Positions 1 through 9,100 of a stretch of DNA of 64,000 bases are shown here, piece by piece. Under the pieces are notes generated by a model. It did not search any database. It was not told the DNA's origin and saw only the letters and a list, made by a program, of their open reading frames with translations. A program made the translations under genes and the position numbers. The stretch is taken from NCBI GenBank assembly GCA_031551875.1, contig JAVBNA010000016.1:4237-68236 (forward strand), written 5' to 3'. Positions within the stretch are counted from its first letter, which is position 1, and each line of letters begins with the position of its first letter. Source of the DNA: JAVBNA01 sp031551875 (GTDB taxonomy: Bacteria; Bacillota; Clostridia; Oscillospirales; Acutalibacteraceae).

Positions 1-3000
1 GGGAAGGCGCGCAGCAGGGAATTGTAGCGCACCTCGCTCATGATGAAATCGCGGTAGCTCGCGCTGGGTGCTTTGCTATCGAGGAGGAAGGGGTTCTTGC
101 CCGCGTCGGCAAGGCGCGGATCGAAGCGGAAGAGGTTCCAGTAGCCCGCAGCCACCGCTTTTTTCTCTTCAGCCTGGCTGACGCCCATGCCGCCCTTGAT
201 GCCGTGGTTGATGCAGGGCGCGTAAGCAATGATGATGGACGGGCCGTTGTAACTCTCGGCCTCGTGGAAAGCCTTGAGGCACTGGTTCATGTCGGCGCCC
301 ATCGCAATCTGTGCGACATAGACATAGCCGTAGGTCATCGCGATGCCCGCGAGATCCTTTTTCTTGATGCTCTTGCCCGCCGCGGCGAACTGCGCGACCG
401 AGCCGATGGGGGTGGCCTTGGAGGCCTGTCCGCCGGTGTTGGAGTACACCTCGGTGTCGAATACAAGGATGTTGACGTTCTCGCCTGAGGCAATCACGTG
501 GTCGAGGCCGCCGAAGCCGATGTCATAGGCCCAGCCGTCGCCGCCCAGGATCCACATGGACTTCTTCGCGAGGTAATCCTTATCCGCAAGCGCCTTTTTT
601 GCCAGCGCCTTGCAGTGGTCATTGGGGCAAACCTCCAGCGTACGCTCAAGCTGCGCGATGAGCGCGTCGGTCGCGGGACGGTTCGAGGTGGAATCGCTGA
701 AGGTATCGAGGTAGTTCGCGCAGGCGGTCTTGAGCGCCTCGTCGGGCGTTCCGTCGCCAATCTCTTTGACATAGGAGGCCAGACGCTCACGCATGGCCTT
801 CTGGCCGAGGGTCATGCCCATGCCAAACTCAGCGTTGTCCTCAAACAGGGAGTTGGCCCACGCCGGGCCGCGCCCTTCCTGGTTGACTGTGTAGGGGGTG
901 GAGGGAGCGGAGCCGCCCCAGATGGAGGAACAGCCGGTCGCGTTGGCGATGAAGGCCCGGTCGCCGAACAGCTGGGTCATCAGCTTGGCATAGGGGGTCT
1001 CGCCGCAGCCCGCGCACGCGCCCGAAAACTCTAAGAGCGGGGTGCGGAACTGGCTGCCCTTGACGGTGGAATCCTTGAACTTCTCCATGACCTCCGCCTT
1101 GGGGGCGAGGGAATTGGCATAATTAAAGATTTCCTGCTGGGGAAGCTGGGTGTCGATGGGCTCCATGACAAGCGCTTTCTCGCCCTTCTTGCCCGGACAG
1201 ATCGACACGCACGAGCCGCAGCCGGTGCAGTCGAGCGTCGACACCGTCATCGCAAACTTGTAGCCGGGGAGGCCGGTCGCATCAAGAGTGCTGGGCATCT
1301 TGGCGGCTTCCTCTTCGGTCAGGATGACCGGGCGGATGACCGCGTGGGGGCAGACATAGGCGCAGAAATTACACTGGATGCAGTTTTCGCATTTCCACGC
1401 GGGCACATCCACAGCAATGCCGCGCTTCTCATAGGCGGCCGAGCCCTGCGGGAAGGTGCCGTCGGCGTTCTCCGCGAAAATGGAGACGGGCAGGCTGTCG
1501 CCCTTCTGGGCGTTGGCGGGCATGAGAATCTTCTCGACAAAGTCCACGAGCTCCTTGCGGTCGCCCTGCACGCTGACTCCCTGTGTGGTGCCGGCGGCGT
1601 CCGCCCAGTCGGCGGGCACCTGGATCTCGACGATGCCCTCACAGCCGCGGTCGATCGCGTCGTGGTTCATCTTGACAATGGCCTCGCCCTTGCGTCCGTA
1701 GGACTTGGTGGCGGCGTCCTTCATATACTTGATCGCGTCCTCAATCGGGATGATGCCCGAAAGCTTGAAGAAGGCCGACTGGAGCACCGTGTTGACACGG
1801 GTGCCGAGACCCAGCTCCTTGCCGATGTGGGTCGCGTCGATCGTGTAGAACTTGATGCCGTTCTGCGCGATGAACTTCTTGACGTTGCCGGGCAGACGCT
1901 CGGACAGCTCGTTTACATCCCACGAGCAGTTGAGCAGGAATGTGCCGCCCTTCTTGAGATCCTGCACCATGTCATACTTGTCGACATAGGAGGGGTTGTG
2001 GCAGGCGACAAAGTCGGCCTGGCTGACGTAGTAGGTGGACTTGATCGGGCTGTGCCCGAAGCGCAGATGGGAAATCGTAACGCCGCCCGACTTTTTGGAG
2101 TCGTAAGCGAAGTAGCCCTGCGCGTACATGTCGGTGTGGTCGCCGATGATCTTGATGGAGTTCTTGTTCGCGCCCACTGTGCCGTCAGCGCCCAGTCCCC
2201 AGAATTTGCACGAGGTCGTGCCCTTGGGGGTGGTGTCGGGATTCTCTTTGATCTCGAGCGAGAGGTTGGTGACGTCGTCCTCAATGCCGATCGTGAATCG
2301 CTTCTTGCTGTCCGCGGCGCCCATGTTGCGGAAAACGGCAATGATCTGACCGGGGGTGGTGTCCTTGGAACCCAGGCCGTAGCGGCCGGAGGTCACGTCC
2401 ACGCCGCTGAACTTCGAGCTGAACAGAGCGGCCATGACGTCGAGGCAGAGCGGCTCGCCGATCGAGCCCGGCTCCTTGGTGCGGTCGAGCACGGCAATGT
2501 GCTTGACCGCATCGGGCAGCGCGTCCACGAGGAACTGCGGCACGAAGGGGCGATAGAGACGCACCTTGACCATGCCGACCTTCTCGCCGGCGGCGGTCAG
2601 GTAGTCGATGACCTCCTCGGCGGTGTCGCACACAGAGCCCATCGCGATGATGACCTTGTCCGCGTCGGGCGCGCCGTAGTAGTTGAAGGGCTTATAGTTG
2701 GTGCCCGCCTTCGCATTGACCTTGTCCATGTATTCAAGGACGGTCTGCGGGACGGCGTCATAGTATTTGTTGCAGGCTTCACGCGCCTGGAAGAAGATGT
2801 CGGGGTTCTGGGCGGTGCCGCGCAGAACGGGATGCTCGGGGTTGAGGGCGCGGCGGCGGTAGGCCTCCAAGGCGTCCCAGTCAAGCATTTCGCCGAGATC
2901 CTCATAATCCCACGATTCGATCTTCTGCACCTCATGGGAGGTCCGGAAGCCGTCAAAGAAATGGAGGAAGGGCACACGGCCCTTAATGGCGGCCAGGTGG

Positions 3001-3467
3001 GCTACGGCGCCGAGGTCCATAACCTCCTGCGGGTTGTTGGCGCACAGCATCGCATAGCCGGTCTGACGGCAGGCATAGACGTCGGAATGGTCGCCGAAAA
3101 TGGAAAGGGCGTGGCTGCACAGGGCGCGCGCCGAAACATGAATGACGCTGGGCAGAAGCTCGCCCGCCATCTTATACATGTTGGGAATCATAAGCAGAAG
3201 GCCCTGGGACGCGGTATAGGTGGTGGTCAGCGCGCCGGCGGACAGGGAACCGTGCACCGCACCCGCGGCGCCCGCCTCGGACTGCATCTCGGTCACCTGA
3301 ACCTCTCGGCCAAACAGATTCTTGCGCCCGGCTGCCGCATACTTGTCGGTGTCGTCGGCCATCACCGAGGACGGGGTGATCGGATAGATCGCGGCGACGT
3401 CGGTAAACGCGTAGGACACGTGCGAGGCGGCATTGTTGCCATCCATGGTTTTCATCGTTCTTGCCAT
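1..3467 (-). CDS. nifJ: Pyruvate:ferredoxin (flavodoxin) oxidoreductase, 3' end cut by window edge
   Basis: Cytoplasmic enzyme that decarboxylates pyruvate to acetyl-CoA and CO2 while reducing ferredoxin; the central pyruvate step of anaerobic clostridia. The 1155 residues visible begin MARTMKTMDGNNAASH and run in the usual single-chain order: pyrimidine-binding domain (ITPSSVMAD), transketolase-like C-terminal domain, gamma domain, two 4Fe-4S motifs (CENCIQCNFCAYVCP and CTGCGSCVSICP), then the TPP domain with GDGWAYDIG and SNTGGQASKATP. Family members are about 1170-1190 residues, so only a short tail lies beyond position 1. The start is set by GGAGG about 10 bases upstream. A good sigma-A promoter precedes it, so it appears monocistronic. 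Family assignment is secure. Confidence 0.96.
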   Translation of the reverse strand, partial: MARTMKTMDGNNAASHVSYAFTDVAAIYPITPSSVMADDTDKYAAAGRKNLFGREVQVTEMQSEAGAAGAVHGSLSAGALTTTYTASQGLLLMIPNMYKMAGELLPSVIHVSARALCSHALSIFGDHSDVYACRQTGYAMLCANNPQEVMDLGAVAHLAAIKGRVPFLHFFDGFRTSHEVQKIESWDYEDLGEMLDWDALEAYRRRALNPEHPVLRGTAQNPDIFFQAREACNKYYDAVPQTVLEYMDKVNAKAGTNYKPFNYYGAPDADKVIIAMGSVCDTAEEVIDYLTAAGEKVGMVKVRLYRPFVPQFLVDALPDAVKHIAVLDRTKEPGSIGEPLCLDVMAALFSSKFSGVDVTSGRYGLGSKDTTPGQIIAVFRNMGAADSKKRFTIGIEDDVTNLSLEIKENPDTTPKGTTSCKFWGLGADGTVGANKNSIKIIGDHTDMYAQGYFAYDSKKSGGVTISHLRFGHSPIKSTYYVSQADFVACHNPSYVDKYDMVQDLKKGGTFLLNCSWDVNELSERLPGNVKKFIAQNGIKFYTIDATHIGKELGLGTRVNTVLQSAFFKLSGIIPIEDAIKYMKDAATKSYGRKGEAIVKMNHDAIDRGCEGIVEIQVPADWADAAGTTQGVSVQGDRKELVDFVEKILMPANAQKGDSLPVSIFAENADGTFPQGSAAYEKRGIAVDVPAWKCENCIQCNFCAYVCPHAVIRPVILTEEEAAKMPSTLDATGLPGYKFAMTVSTLDCTGCGSCVSICPGKKGEKALVMEPIDTQLPQQEIFNYANSLAPKAEVMEKFKDSTVKGSQFRTPLLEFSGACAGCGETPYAKLMTQLFGDRAFIANATGCSSIWGGSAPSTPYTVNQEGRGPAWANSLFEDNAEFGMGMTLGQKAMRERLASYVKEIGDGTPDEALKTACANYLDTFSDSTSNRPATDALIAQLERTLEVCPNDHCKALAKKALADKDYLAKKSMWILGGDGWAYDIGFGGLDHVIASGENVNILVFDTEVYSNTGGQASKATPIGSVAQFAAAGKSIKKKDLAGIAMTYGYVYVAQIAMGADMNQCLKAFHEAESYNGPSIIIAYAPCINHGIKGGMGVSQAEEKKAVAAGYWNLFRFDPRLADAGKNPFLLDSKAPSASYRDFIMSEVRYNSLLRAF

Positions 3468-3539
3468 TTTTTACTTTCCTCCATTCGGGTGTTTGAAATG
3501 AAGCGCGCACAAATTGCGCCGCACGCTTCGCTATCCTAT

Positions 3540-3569
3540 ATAATACCATTTTGAATCTGCACTTGTAAA
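3540..3569 (-). promoter_or_regulatory. Sigma-A type promoter of the PFOR gene
   Basis: On the minus strand TTTACA (3564-3569) and TATTAT (3540-3545) are separated by 18 bases. Transcription would start near 3533, giving a leader of about 66 bases before the ATG at 3467. No operator is obvious. Confidence 0.55.
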
Positions 3570-3654
3570 GGTTAAAAATGTATCAATATAAAATTATCCC
3601 CATAAAAAACTGTGGAAATGGGCGGTTTCAAGAAAAAAAAAGAATGCCGCGTCT

Positions 3655-4380
3655 CTATTCCAGATTTCCCGTCGCGTATTGAAGCGCCGCCAGCACGGCG
3701 ACCGGAGCGGTTTCAGTGCGCAAAATGCGCGGGCCAAGGGAGATGACAATAAATCCTGCCTCCTTCGCCTGCTGTGCCTCCTCGGGGGCAAACCCGCCCT
3801 CGGGGCCGATGAGCACGCCGACCGATTGAATGCCCGGAGAGATCGCCTCCCGCAGGGGGCTTCCCCCCGCCTCATAGCAAAACAGGCAGGCGTCCAGACT
3901 CTGCGCCTCCTCGAGCGCCTGCGCAAGCGTCAGGAAGGGAGCAACCCCGGGGATTCGTCCTCGCCCGGCCTGCCCTGCCGCCTCGCGTGCGATCTTCTGA
4001 AAACGCTCCCCCTTTTTCATCTGACTTTTTTCGTCCGGTCGAGCCACACAGCGGCTTGTGAAAACCGGCACAATGCGGTGCACGCCCAGCTCGACCGCCT
4101 TCTGCACAATCGTCTCAAACTTGTCCGCCTTGGGGAAGCCCTGGTAGAGGGTGACGCGCAGGGACGGTTCGGCGGCGCTGTGCACCTGCTCGCGCACGGC
4201 AAAGTGTACGGCGTCTGGGGCGGCGGCGGTGATCACACAGCGGTACTCCTCCCCTGCCCCGTCACACAGCAGGAGCGCATCCCCCTGCTTCATGCGCAGC
4301 GAGCGGACAATGTGGGCGGCGTCCGCCCCTGTGAGCACGCCCGCCGTCAGGATATCAGCGTCAATAAAAAAGCGCGGCAA
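3655..4380 (-). CDS. rsmE: 16S rRNA (uracil(1498)-N(3))-methyltransferase RsmE
   Basis: SPOUT-class methyltransferase that modifies U1498 of 16S rRNA in the assembled 30S subunit using S-adenosylmethionine. The 241-residue length is normal. N-terminal PUA-like region (HIVRSLRMKQGD), then the SPOUT core with QGFPKADKFETIVQKAVELG, the SAM-loop motif LIGPEGGFAPEE and the C-terminal LGPRILRTETAPVAVLAALQ, all family hallmarks. The start is TTG (TTG CCG CGC), supported by GGGAGG seven bases upstream. A strong terminator separates it from the upstream membrane-protein gene. Confidence 0.95.
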   Translation of the reverse strand: MPRFFIDADILTAGVLTGADAAHIVRSLRMKQGDALLLCDGAGEEYRCVITAAAPDAVHFAVREQVHSAAEPSLRVTLYQGFPKADKFETIVQKAVELGVHRIVPVFTSRCVARPDEKSQMKKGERFQKIAREAAGQAGRGRIPGVAPFLTLAQALEEAQSLDACLFCYEAGGSPLREAISPGIQSVGVLIGPEGGFAPEEAQQAKEAGFIVISLGPRILRTETAPVAVLAALQYATGNLE

Positions 4381-4401
4381 TCAAAGACCTCCCTATGCAG
4401 T

Positions 4402-4430
4402 AAAAAAGGGCGCGCATATCGCGCGCCCTT
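4402..4430 (-). terminator. Intrinsic terminator after the 4445-5038 gene
   Basis: Perfect 10-bp stem (4406-4415 with 4421-4430, loop ATATC), followed on the minus strand by a U-tract (A-run at 4402-4407). It ends the membrane-protein transcript before rsmE. Confidence 0.8.
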
Positions 4431-4444
4431 CCCTTTTTTTCTGT

Positions 4445-5038
4445 TTATTTTTCCTCGGTTTCGACCGTCTCGGTCTCTTCGGTCTCCACGGTTTCTTCCG
4501 CCTGAAGGGCTTCCTCTGTGTTTTCAGCTGCGGCCGCCGCTTCTGTCTCTTCAGGGATCGCTGCGGGCGTCTCCACCTTCTTTTCAAAGCCCGAAATGAA
4601 GGAATAGGGAATGGCATAGCCGAAGAGGATCAGCACGAGATAAAGGGTTCTGGCATACTTGTCAAACGCAAGGCTGACCACGCCCAGCACAAATTCCGAT
4701 TGGTTCGCGAAGCTGACGCACAGCACGATGTTGACCAGCAGAAATACCACCGGCACCAGAATGAATGCGATGGAGAACCAGTTGACACGGTAGATGGTTT
4801 TGCCGTCGCCGGTACGGGTGGCAAAGAAAAGCACGAGCCCCATGCCAATGTACAGCGCAAAGTCAATGTAATAGGTGAACTCATAGCTCAGCGTTCCCTT
4901 TGTGGCAAGATCCATCGCCCAGGTATACACAACGCCTGTCAGCACCACGTAGAGGACAAGCAGGAACGTAGATACCAGGTTATCGGTCCAACGCGCGACG
5001 GGTTTTCTCACTTTTTTGACTTTTTTTTCCGTATCCAT
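4445..5038 (-). CDS. Hypothetical four-to-five-TM membrane protein with Glu-rich tail
   Basis: About 197 residues from the ATG at 5038, which has AGAGGTT about seven bases upstream; an in-frame GTG two codons earlier is less likely. A basic N-terminus (KKVKKVRKPVARW) is followed by hydrophobic segments near residues 23-43, 58-75, 90-110, 116-135 and 138-155, and a C-terminal tail of about 45 residues made almost wholly of Glu, Ala and Thr (TEEALQAEETVETEE). I do not recognise the family. The low-complexity acidic tail probably lies in the cytoplasm. Its own terminator lies at 4402-4430, so it is likely a single-gene transcript. Confidence 0.75.
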   Translation of the reverse strand: MDTEKKVKKVRKPVARWTDNLVSTFLLVLYVVLTGVVYTWAMDLATKGTLSYEFTYYIDFALYIGMGLVLFFATRTGDGKTIYRVNWFSIAFILVPVVFLLVNIVLCVSFANQSEFVLGVVSLAFDKYARTLYLVLILFGYAIPYSFISGFEKKVETPAAIPEETEAAAAAENTEEALQAEETVETEETETVETEEK

Positions 5039-5186
5039 AAACACAACCTCTTTTCTTTAAAATTTCCTTACTTAATCATATCATGACTTGCTCTTCTGTC
5101 AAGGGATTTCTCGCATATTAGAACACATTTTCCACAATTGTGCAGGCTTTTCCCGAAACAGTTTTGTCCTTATAGTCAGCGCACTT

Positions 5187-5220
5187 AAAAAGCCCCCGCA
5201 GATTTCGTCAATCTGCGGGG
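5187..5220 (-). terminator. Terminator downstream of spoIIID
   Basis: Stem CCCCGCAGAT/ATCTGCGGGG (5194-5203 with 5211-5220, loop TTCGTCA), followed on the minus strand by a U-tract (A-run 5187-5191). Confidence 0.75.
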
Positions 5221-5240
5221 ATCTTTATCTGTTCGGGTCT

Positions 5241-5507
5241 TCAGGGACTGTCCTCGGCCTCCTCGCCGCGGTATTTGCGCCGGGTGGCAAGCCCGCCGCG
5301 GATGTGACGCTGAGCCTTGTTGATCTCCAGGATACGTTTTACCTCCCTGTACAACGCCCTGTCAATTTGCTGTAACCGCTGTGAAACGTCTTTATGTACT
5401 GTACTCTTGCTGATTCCAAATTTTTTAGCCGCCGCACGGACGGTCACTTTATGTTCCAGAATGTACTCTCCGAGTTCTACCGCCCGATCCTCTACGATGC
5501 CTTTCAT
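5241..5507 (-). CDS. spoIIID: Sporulation transcriptional regulator SpoIIID
   Basis: Small DNA-binding protein of the mother-cell sporulation programme, acting on sigma-E and sigma-K genes. 88 residues from MKGIVEDRAVELGEY. The helix-turn-helix KVTVRAAAKKFGISKSTVHKDV is typical, followed by the basic C-terminal helix with RGGLATRRKY. I chose the ATG at 5507 because GGAGGGG lies 10-11 bases upstream; an in-frame ATG 14 codons earlier would place this ribosome binding site inside the gene. The first half of the gene and about 80 bases of upstream DNA occur again at 15.6-15.8 kb with five mismatches in 198 bases. Confidence 0.93.
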   Translation of the reverse strand: MKGIVEDRAVELGEYILEHKVTVRAAAKKFGISKSTVHKDVSQRLQQIDRALYREVKRILEINKAQRHIRGGLATRRKYRGEEAEDSP

Positions 5508-5589
5508 ATTGAGATGTCCCCTCCCACCTTCGCAAATTGTCTTCGTCAATAGGTATGCACCTCATGAAGATTTTATGCGGAGGCTTTTG
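5392..5589 (-). repeat. Parent copy of the spoIIID 5' duplication
   Basis: This 198-bp stretch (upstream region and first 40-odd codons of spoIIID) matches 15628-15825 without indels and with five mismatches, about 97% identity. The match ends abruptly inside the codons for STVHK. Confidence 0.9.
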
Positions 5590-5659
5590 AGGGGAGGTTG
5601 TTCTATTCTCTCTGATATTCCATGTCTATGTACAAACAGCTACAATAATTTTATTGTAG

Positions 5660-5920
5660 CAAAAGAGAAAAGATGGGGATGGCGAAACTTTATTACCCCA
5701 TGTGCATTCAATCATTTCACTCTTAAAGCGGTGGCTCCTCGGAACATTACAAGGTTCTTGTTCAAAGGAACATTTTTCCTTCTATTTAGACGAATATTGT
5801 TTTCGGTTTAACCGACAAAAATCAAAAAGCAGAGGAATGTTGTTTTACAGGCTTTTGCAAAACGCTGTGCGCCTTGAACCTCCAACGTATGAACACATCA
5901 AGCGAGATAAAGATACTTAA
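5660..5920 (+). pseudogene. IS1595-family transposase remnant (C-terminal end only)
   Basis: An 86-residue open stretch after an in-frame stop at 5657 reads KDGDGETLLPHVHSIISLLKRWLLG and then YLDEYCFRFNRQKSKSRG and LFYRLLQNAV. These are characteristic of the C-terminal end of ISXO2/IS1595 DDE transposases, including the last catalytic helix. The N-terminal two thirds of the usual 300 or so residues, with the zinc ribbon and first catalytic Asp, are absent. It ends in TAA at 5918-5920, where it abuts a second transposase fragment on the other strand. Confidence 0.75.
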
Positions 5921-5982
5921 CCTGTGTCAAGTGGATACCCATATTCTGAAAAACTGATCTGGCCATCATCTTTTCGGTACAT
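5917..5982 (-). pseudogene. IS1182-like transposase remnant (N-terminus only)
   Basis: From ATG at 5982 the frame reads MYRKDDGQISFSEYGYPLDTG and stops after 21 residues. The pattern M-Y-x(3)-D-G-Q-I-S-F-x-(D/E)-(F/Y)-G is the usual opening of IS1182-group transposases. GAGGAG lies 9-10 bases upstream, so the original start signal is preserved. The rest of the gene is missing and the sequence runs straight into the IS1595-like fragment, which implies one element interrupted or recombined with the other. Family assignment rests on a short match. Confidence 0.55.
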
Positions 5983-6114
5983 GCTCGTCTCTCCTCGCGC
6001 AAAGATTTTGACCCTTTTCTCAGCTTTTCCTTGCATGTAAGCAACCTGAAAATCCGCGAATACCACAGTGCGGTGCGGACTTTAGGTTGTTGAGTAAGCC
6101 CTATATAAGAGAAT

Positions 6115-6148
6115 GCCGGCTACCCGCCTCACTTGGCAGGTAGCCGGC
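6115..6148. terminator. Hairpin downstream of the GH3/dockerin gene
   Basis: Ten-base perfect stem GCCGGCTACC/GGTAGCCGGC (6115-6124 with 6139-6148, 14-base loop) about 30 bases past the stop codon. It has no clear U-tract on the minus strand, so it may be a terminator or a 3'-stabilising hairpin. Confidence 0.5.
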
Positions 6149-6177
6149 TTAGCTTTAATCAAAAAGCCAGGGGTAAA

Positions 6178-9100
6178 TTACAGGCACATCTGCATGATGA
6201 TGGTCACATCACCAACGTTGACCTTGCCATCCCTATTGACATCAGCCGCTTTGAGCTGCCTTGCGGAAAGCTCTCTGCTGCCGGCCAGGTACTGCATCAG
6301 GAAGATCGCATCTGCGACATCCACTTCTCCGCTCAGATTGACGTCGCCGATCATGGGCGGAATGCCCTCAATCAGAACATCCACAGAATGGAGAGTAATC
6401 GTCTCGATCAGATTTCCATTATGGTCAAAGGCAGAAATGTTCTCGGACGGGAAGCTCACCACGGTGCTCACGTCGTCATTCAGGTCAGCCTTGGCTTTGA
6501 AGATCGCATAGCCGATGGTGACACTGCCGCTGACGGCGGCACCGGCGGGAGTAACCATTACGAACGAGCCCGCTTCGACATCGGATACAACTGAGAAGCC
6601 TTTGGCAGCCGTAATCGACTGGAGATCCAGAAGCGACTCGTCATATTCGATGATTCCGCGCAAGCCGGAAAGATCGTCCGTGTACTTCACTGTGATCGGC
6701 ATCACGAAGGTGTCACCGGTCGCCACGGAAATTTTGAAGGGGGATTCCTTCAGCTTGGCGTAGAAGGTCTTGTCGCCGGCGGTGGCAAGCGTCTCGGGAT
6801 AAACTCTGTTGACAAGGCCAGCTTCGGTGTACCATTCGTAGATGTACTTGGAATCCTCAGGCTCGGGGAGGTAGTCATAGGCAGCGCCGACCGTGTAGGC
6901 CTTCTTGAATTCCTCAGCACCGGGGATGTTAAACGTGACGACGGTTTGGCCAACCGTGTACTCAGCAACAGGTGATGCCGGTTTCATCGCGTCCTTCGTT
7001 ACGGTATCGGCGATGATTTCACTGGTGACCGTGAAGGTTTTCACAGCCTTGACGTCATCAGACGCCGCCGCAAAGTAAACGACATAATGTCCAGGCTCGA
7101 CAACCCACTCGCCCGTGCTCTCTTTGTAGGAGGCAAGGGACATGGCGTTAAATTCGGCGGTAATTGTCTGGCTGGCGCCGGGATCGAGCTGCTCAGTCTT
7201 CATAAAACCTTTCAGTTCCTTAACCGGCTTGATCATATCGAGACCAGGCGCGCCAATGTAGAACTGTCCGACTTCCTTACCGGCGACATCGCCCGTGTTT
7301 TTGATGGTAACGCTTGCGGTCAGCTTGTCATTGGCATTCGAGAAGGTCTTTTTGCTGAGGGTTGGGTTGAGATAATCAAACGTGGTATAGCTCAGACCAT
7401 GTCCGAACGCATAGGCGTACTCAACGTCAAACTTTTCATGGTAACGATAACCAACGAAGATACCCTCTTTGTAGATCGGGTTGGAGACGCTGCGGCCGGC
7501 CTGACCGAAGGAAGGAGTGAGCAGGTTGCCGTTCGCATCCCTGTGGTTGGTATCCAGCGGAACGGTTGTCGGCAGTTTGCCGGAGGGATTCGCGTCACCG
7601 AAGATCAGCTGAGCCATCGGTTTGCCGCCCTGCTGACCGGTGTTCCAGCACTGCATGATCGCGTCGGCTTTATCCATCCAGTTCTCTTTCCAGGTTGACA
7701 TGGCGTTCCAGGCGGGGTTGGCGGTTACGGAGTATGCGCTGATCCATGTACCGGTGTTCATGACAATGATGAACGGAATGTTCTTTTTGTCAGCAAGCGC
7801 GCGCGCGCCGTTGATGAGGTTTTCCTCCGCGTCAGAGATGTAATAGGCGCCCTTTGAGGTGGCGACGTCGGCGTTTTCGCCGGACTCTCTCTGGAGGACG
7901 AAGAAAATCGCGCTCATATCGGTGTTTTCCCATGCTGCCCACTGAGCAGCGGGAACGACGATTTCATCTCTGGCTCCGGTAGAGCTCATCGCGCCGGAAG
8001 CTATGATGCTGGCGGTTCTGGAGAAGCCCATGGCCGAAGTGTCAAGAACCTCAATGTTTCCGACTTCCCTAAGCGCTTCCGGCAAGCCGGGGATTCTGTT
8101 TCCGCCGATGGTGGTCATGTTGATGCTGCCGCTTCCTGTTCCGCCGCGGTACAGCCGGCTGGCGGCCATGCCCAGCGAAAGAATCGGAGCCGCTTCTTTT
8201 TGCAGCGGGAGAGCGTTGTTGTCGTTCTTCAGAAGAACCGCGCCTTCCTGCGCAACCTGCAACGCTACGGCGTCATTTTCCTCCCACATTTCCTGGTTGG
8301 TGTAATAGCTGAAATCGTTGCCGTTAAAGGCGGGCAGTTTGGTTGTGTAAATACAAAAGCGCATGAAGGCCTGGCGCACTACGGCGTCGGTCAGGTAGCC
8401 GTTTGTGTATCCGGCCATAATGTTCGCGGGGGTAGCGCTGGCAAGAAGCATCTCAACGCCGGCTTTCACAACGCCTGCGTGTGTATTGGGAGCATTGCCC
8501 AATCCGTCATTATAGGGGTACAGGAGGCTTGTGCTTCCGTATCCGTTGTAGTCGGTCATGACCAGGCCGTCGAAGCCCCACTCGTTTCTAAGGATCGTGG
8601 TGTTGAGGTCATAGCTCTGGGAGGCCGCTACATTGTTTATTGCGTTGAAGGAGGTCATGTATGTCCAGGGCTTGGAATTTTCCTGGAGATACTGGAAGGC
8701 CCTCAGATAAATCTCGCGGACCGTTCTGGTGTTCGCCTGGCTGTTGCCGTTGGTTCTGGTTGTTTCCTGGTTGTTCATGGCAAAATGCTTCACGGCGACG
8801 CCGGTACCATTGCTCTGAACACCGTTTACCTCTGCCGCGCCGGCGAGACCGGCCAGCAGGGGATCCTCTGAGTAATACTCAAAGTTTCGTCCGCCGAGAA
8901 CACTTCTGTGGATGTTGAGGCCGGGAGCCAAAAGGGTGTCAACGCCAAACCAGACCATTTCATTGCCCCAGCCGGTGCCGACAGCTTCTTCAAGCGTCAT
9001 GTTCCATGTGGCGGAACGCGCGGTGGAATTGGGCCAATATGTCGCGTCTCTGGAATAAGCCGCGCCCGACGAGGCAGTAATTCTCATACCGGCAGGTCCG

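Noticed and set aside
1344..3554. Long plus-strand open frame of 736 codons
   Set aside because: It is antisense to the PFOR gene and its length follows from that gene's GC-rich codon use. The translation has no family features, while the minus strand reads PFOR throughout.
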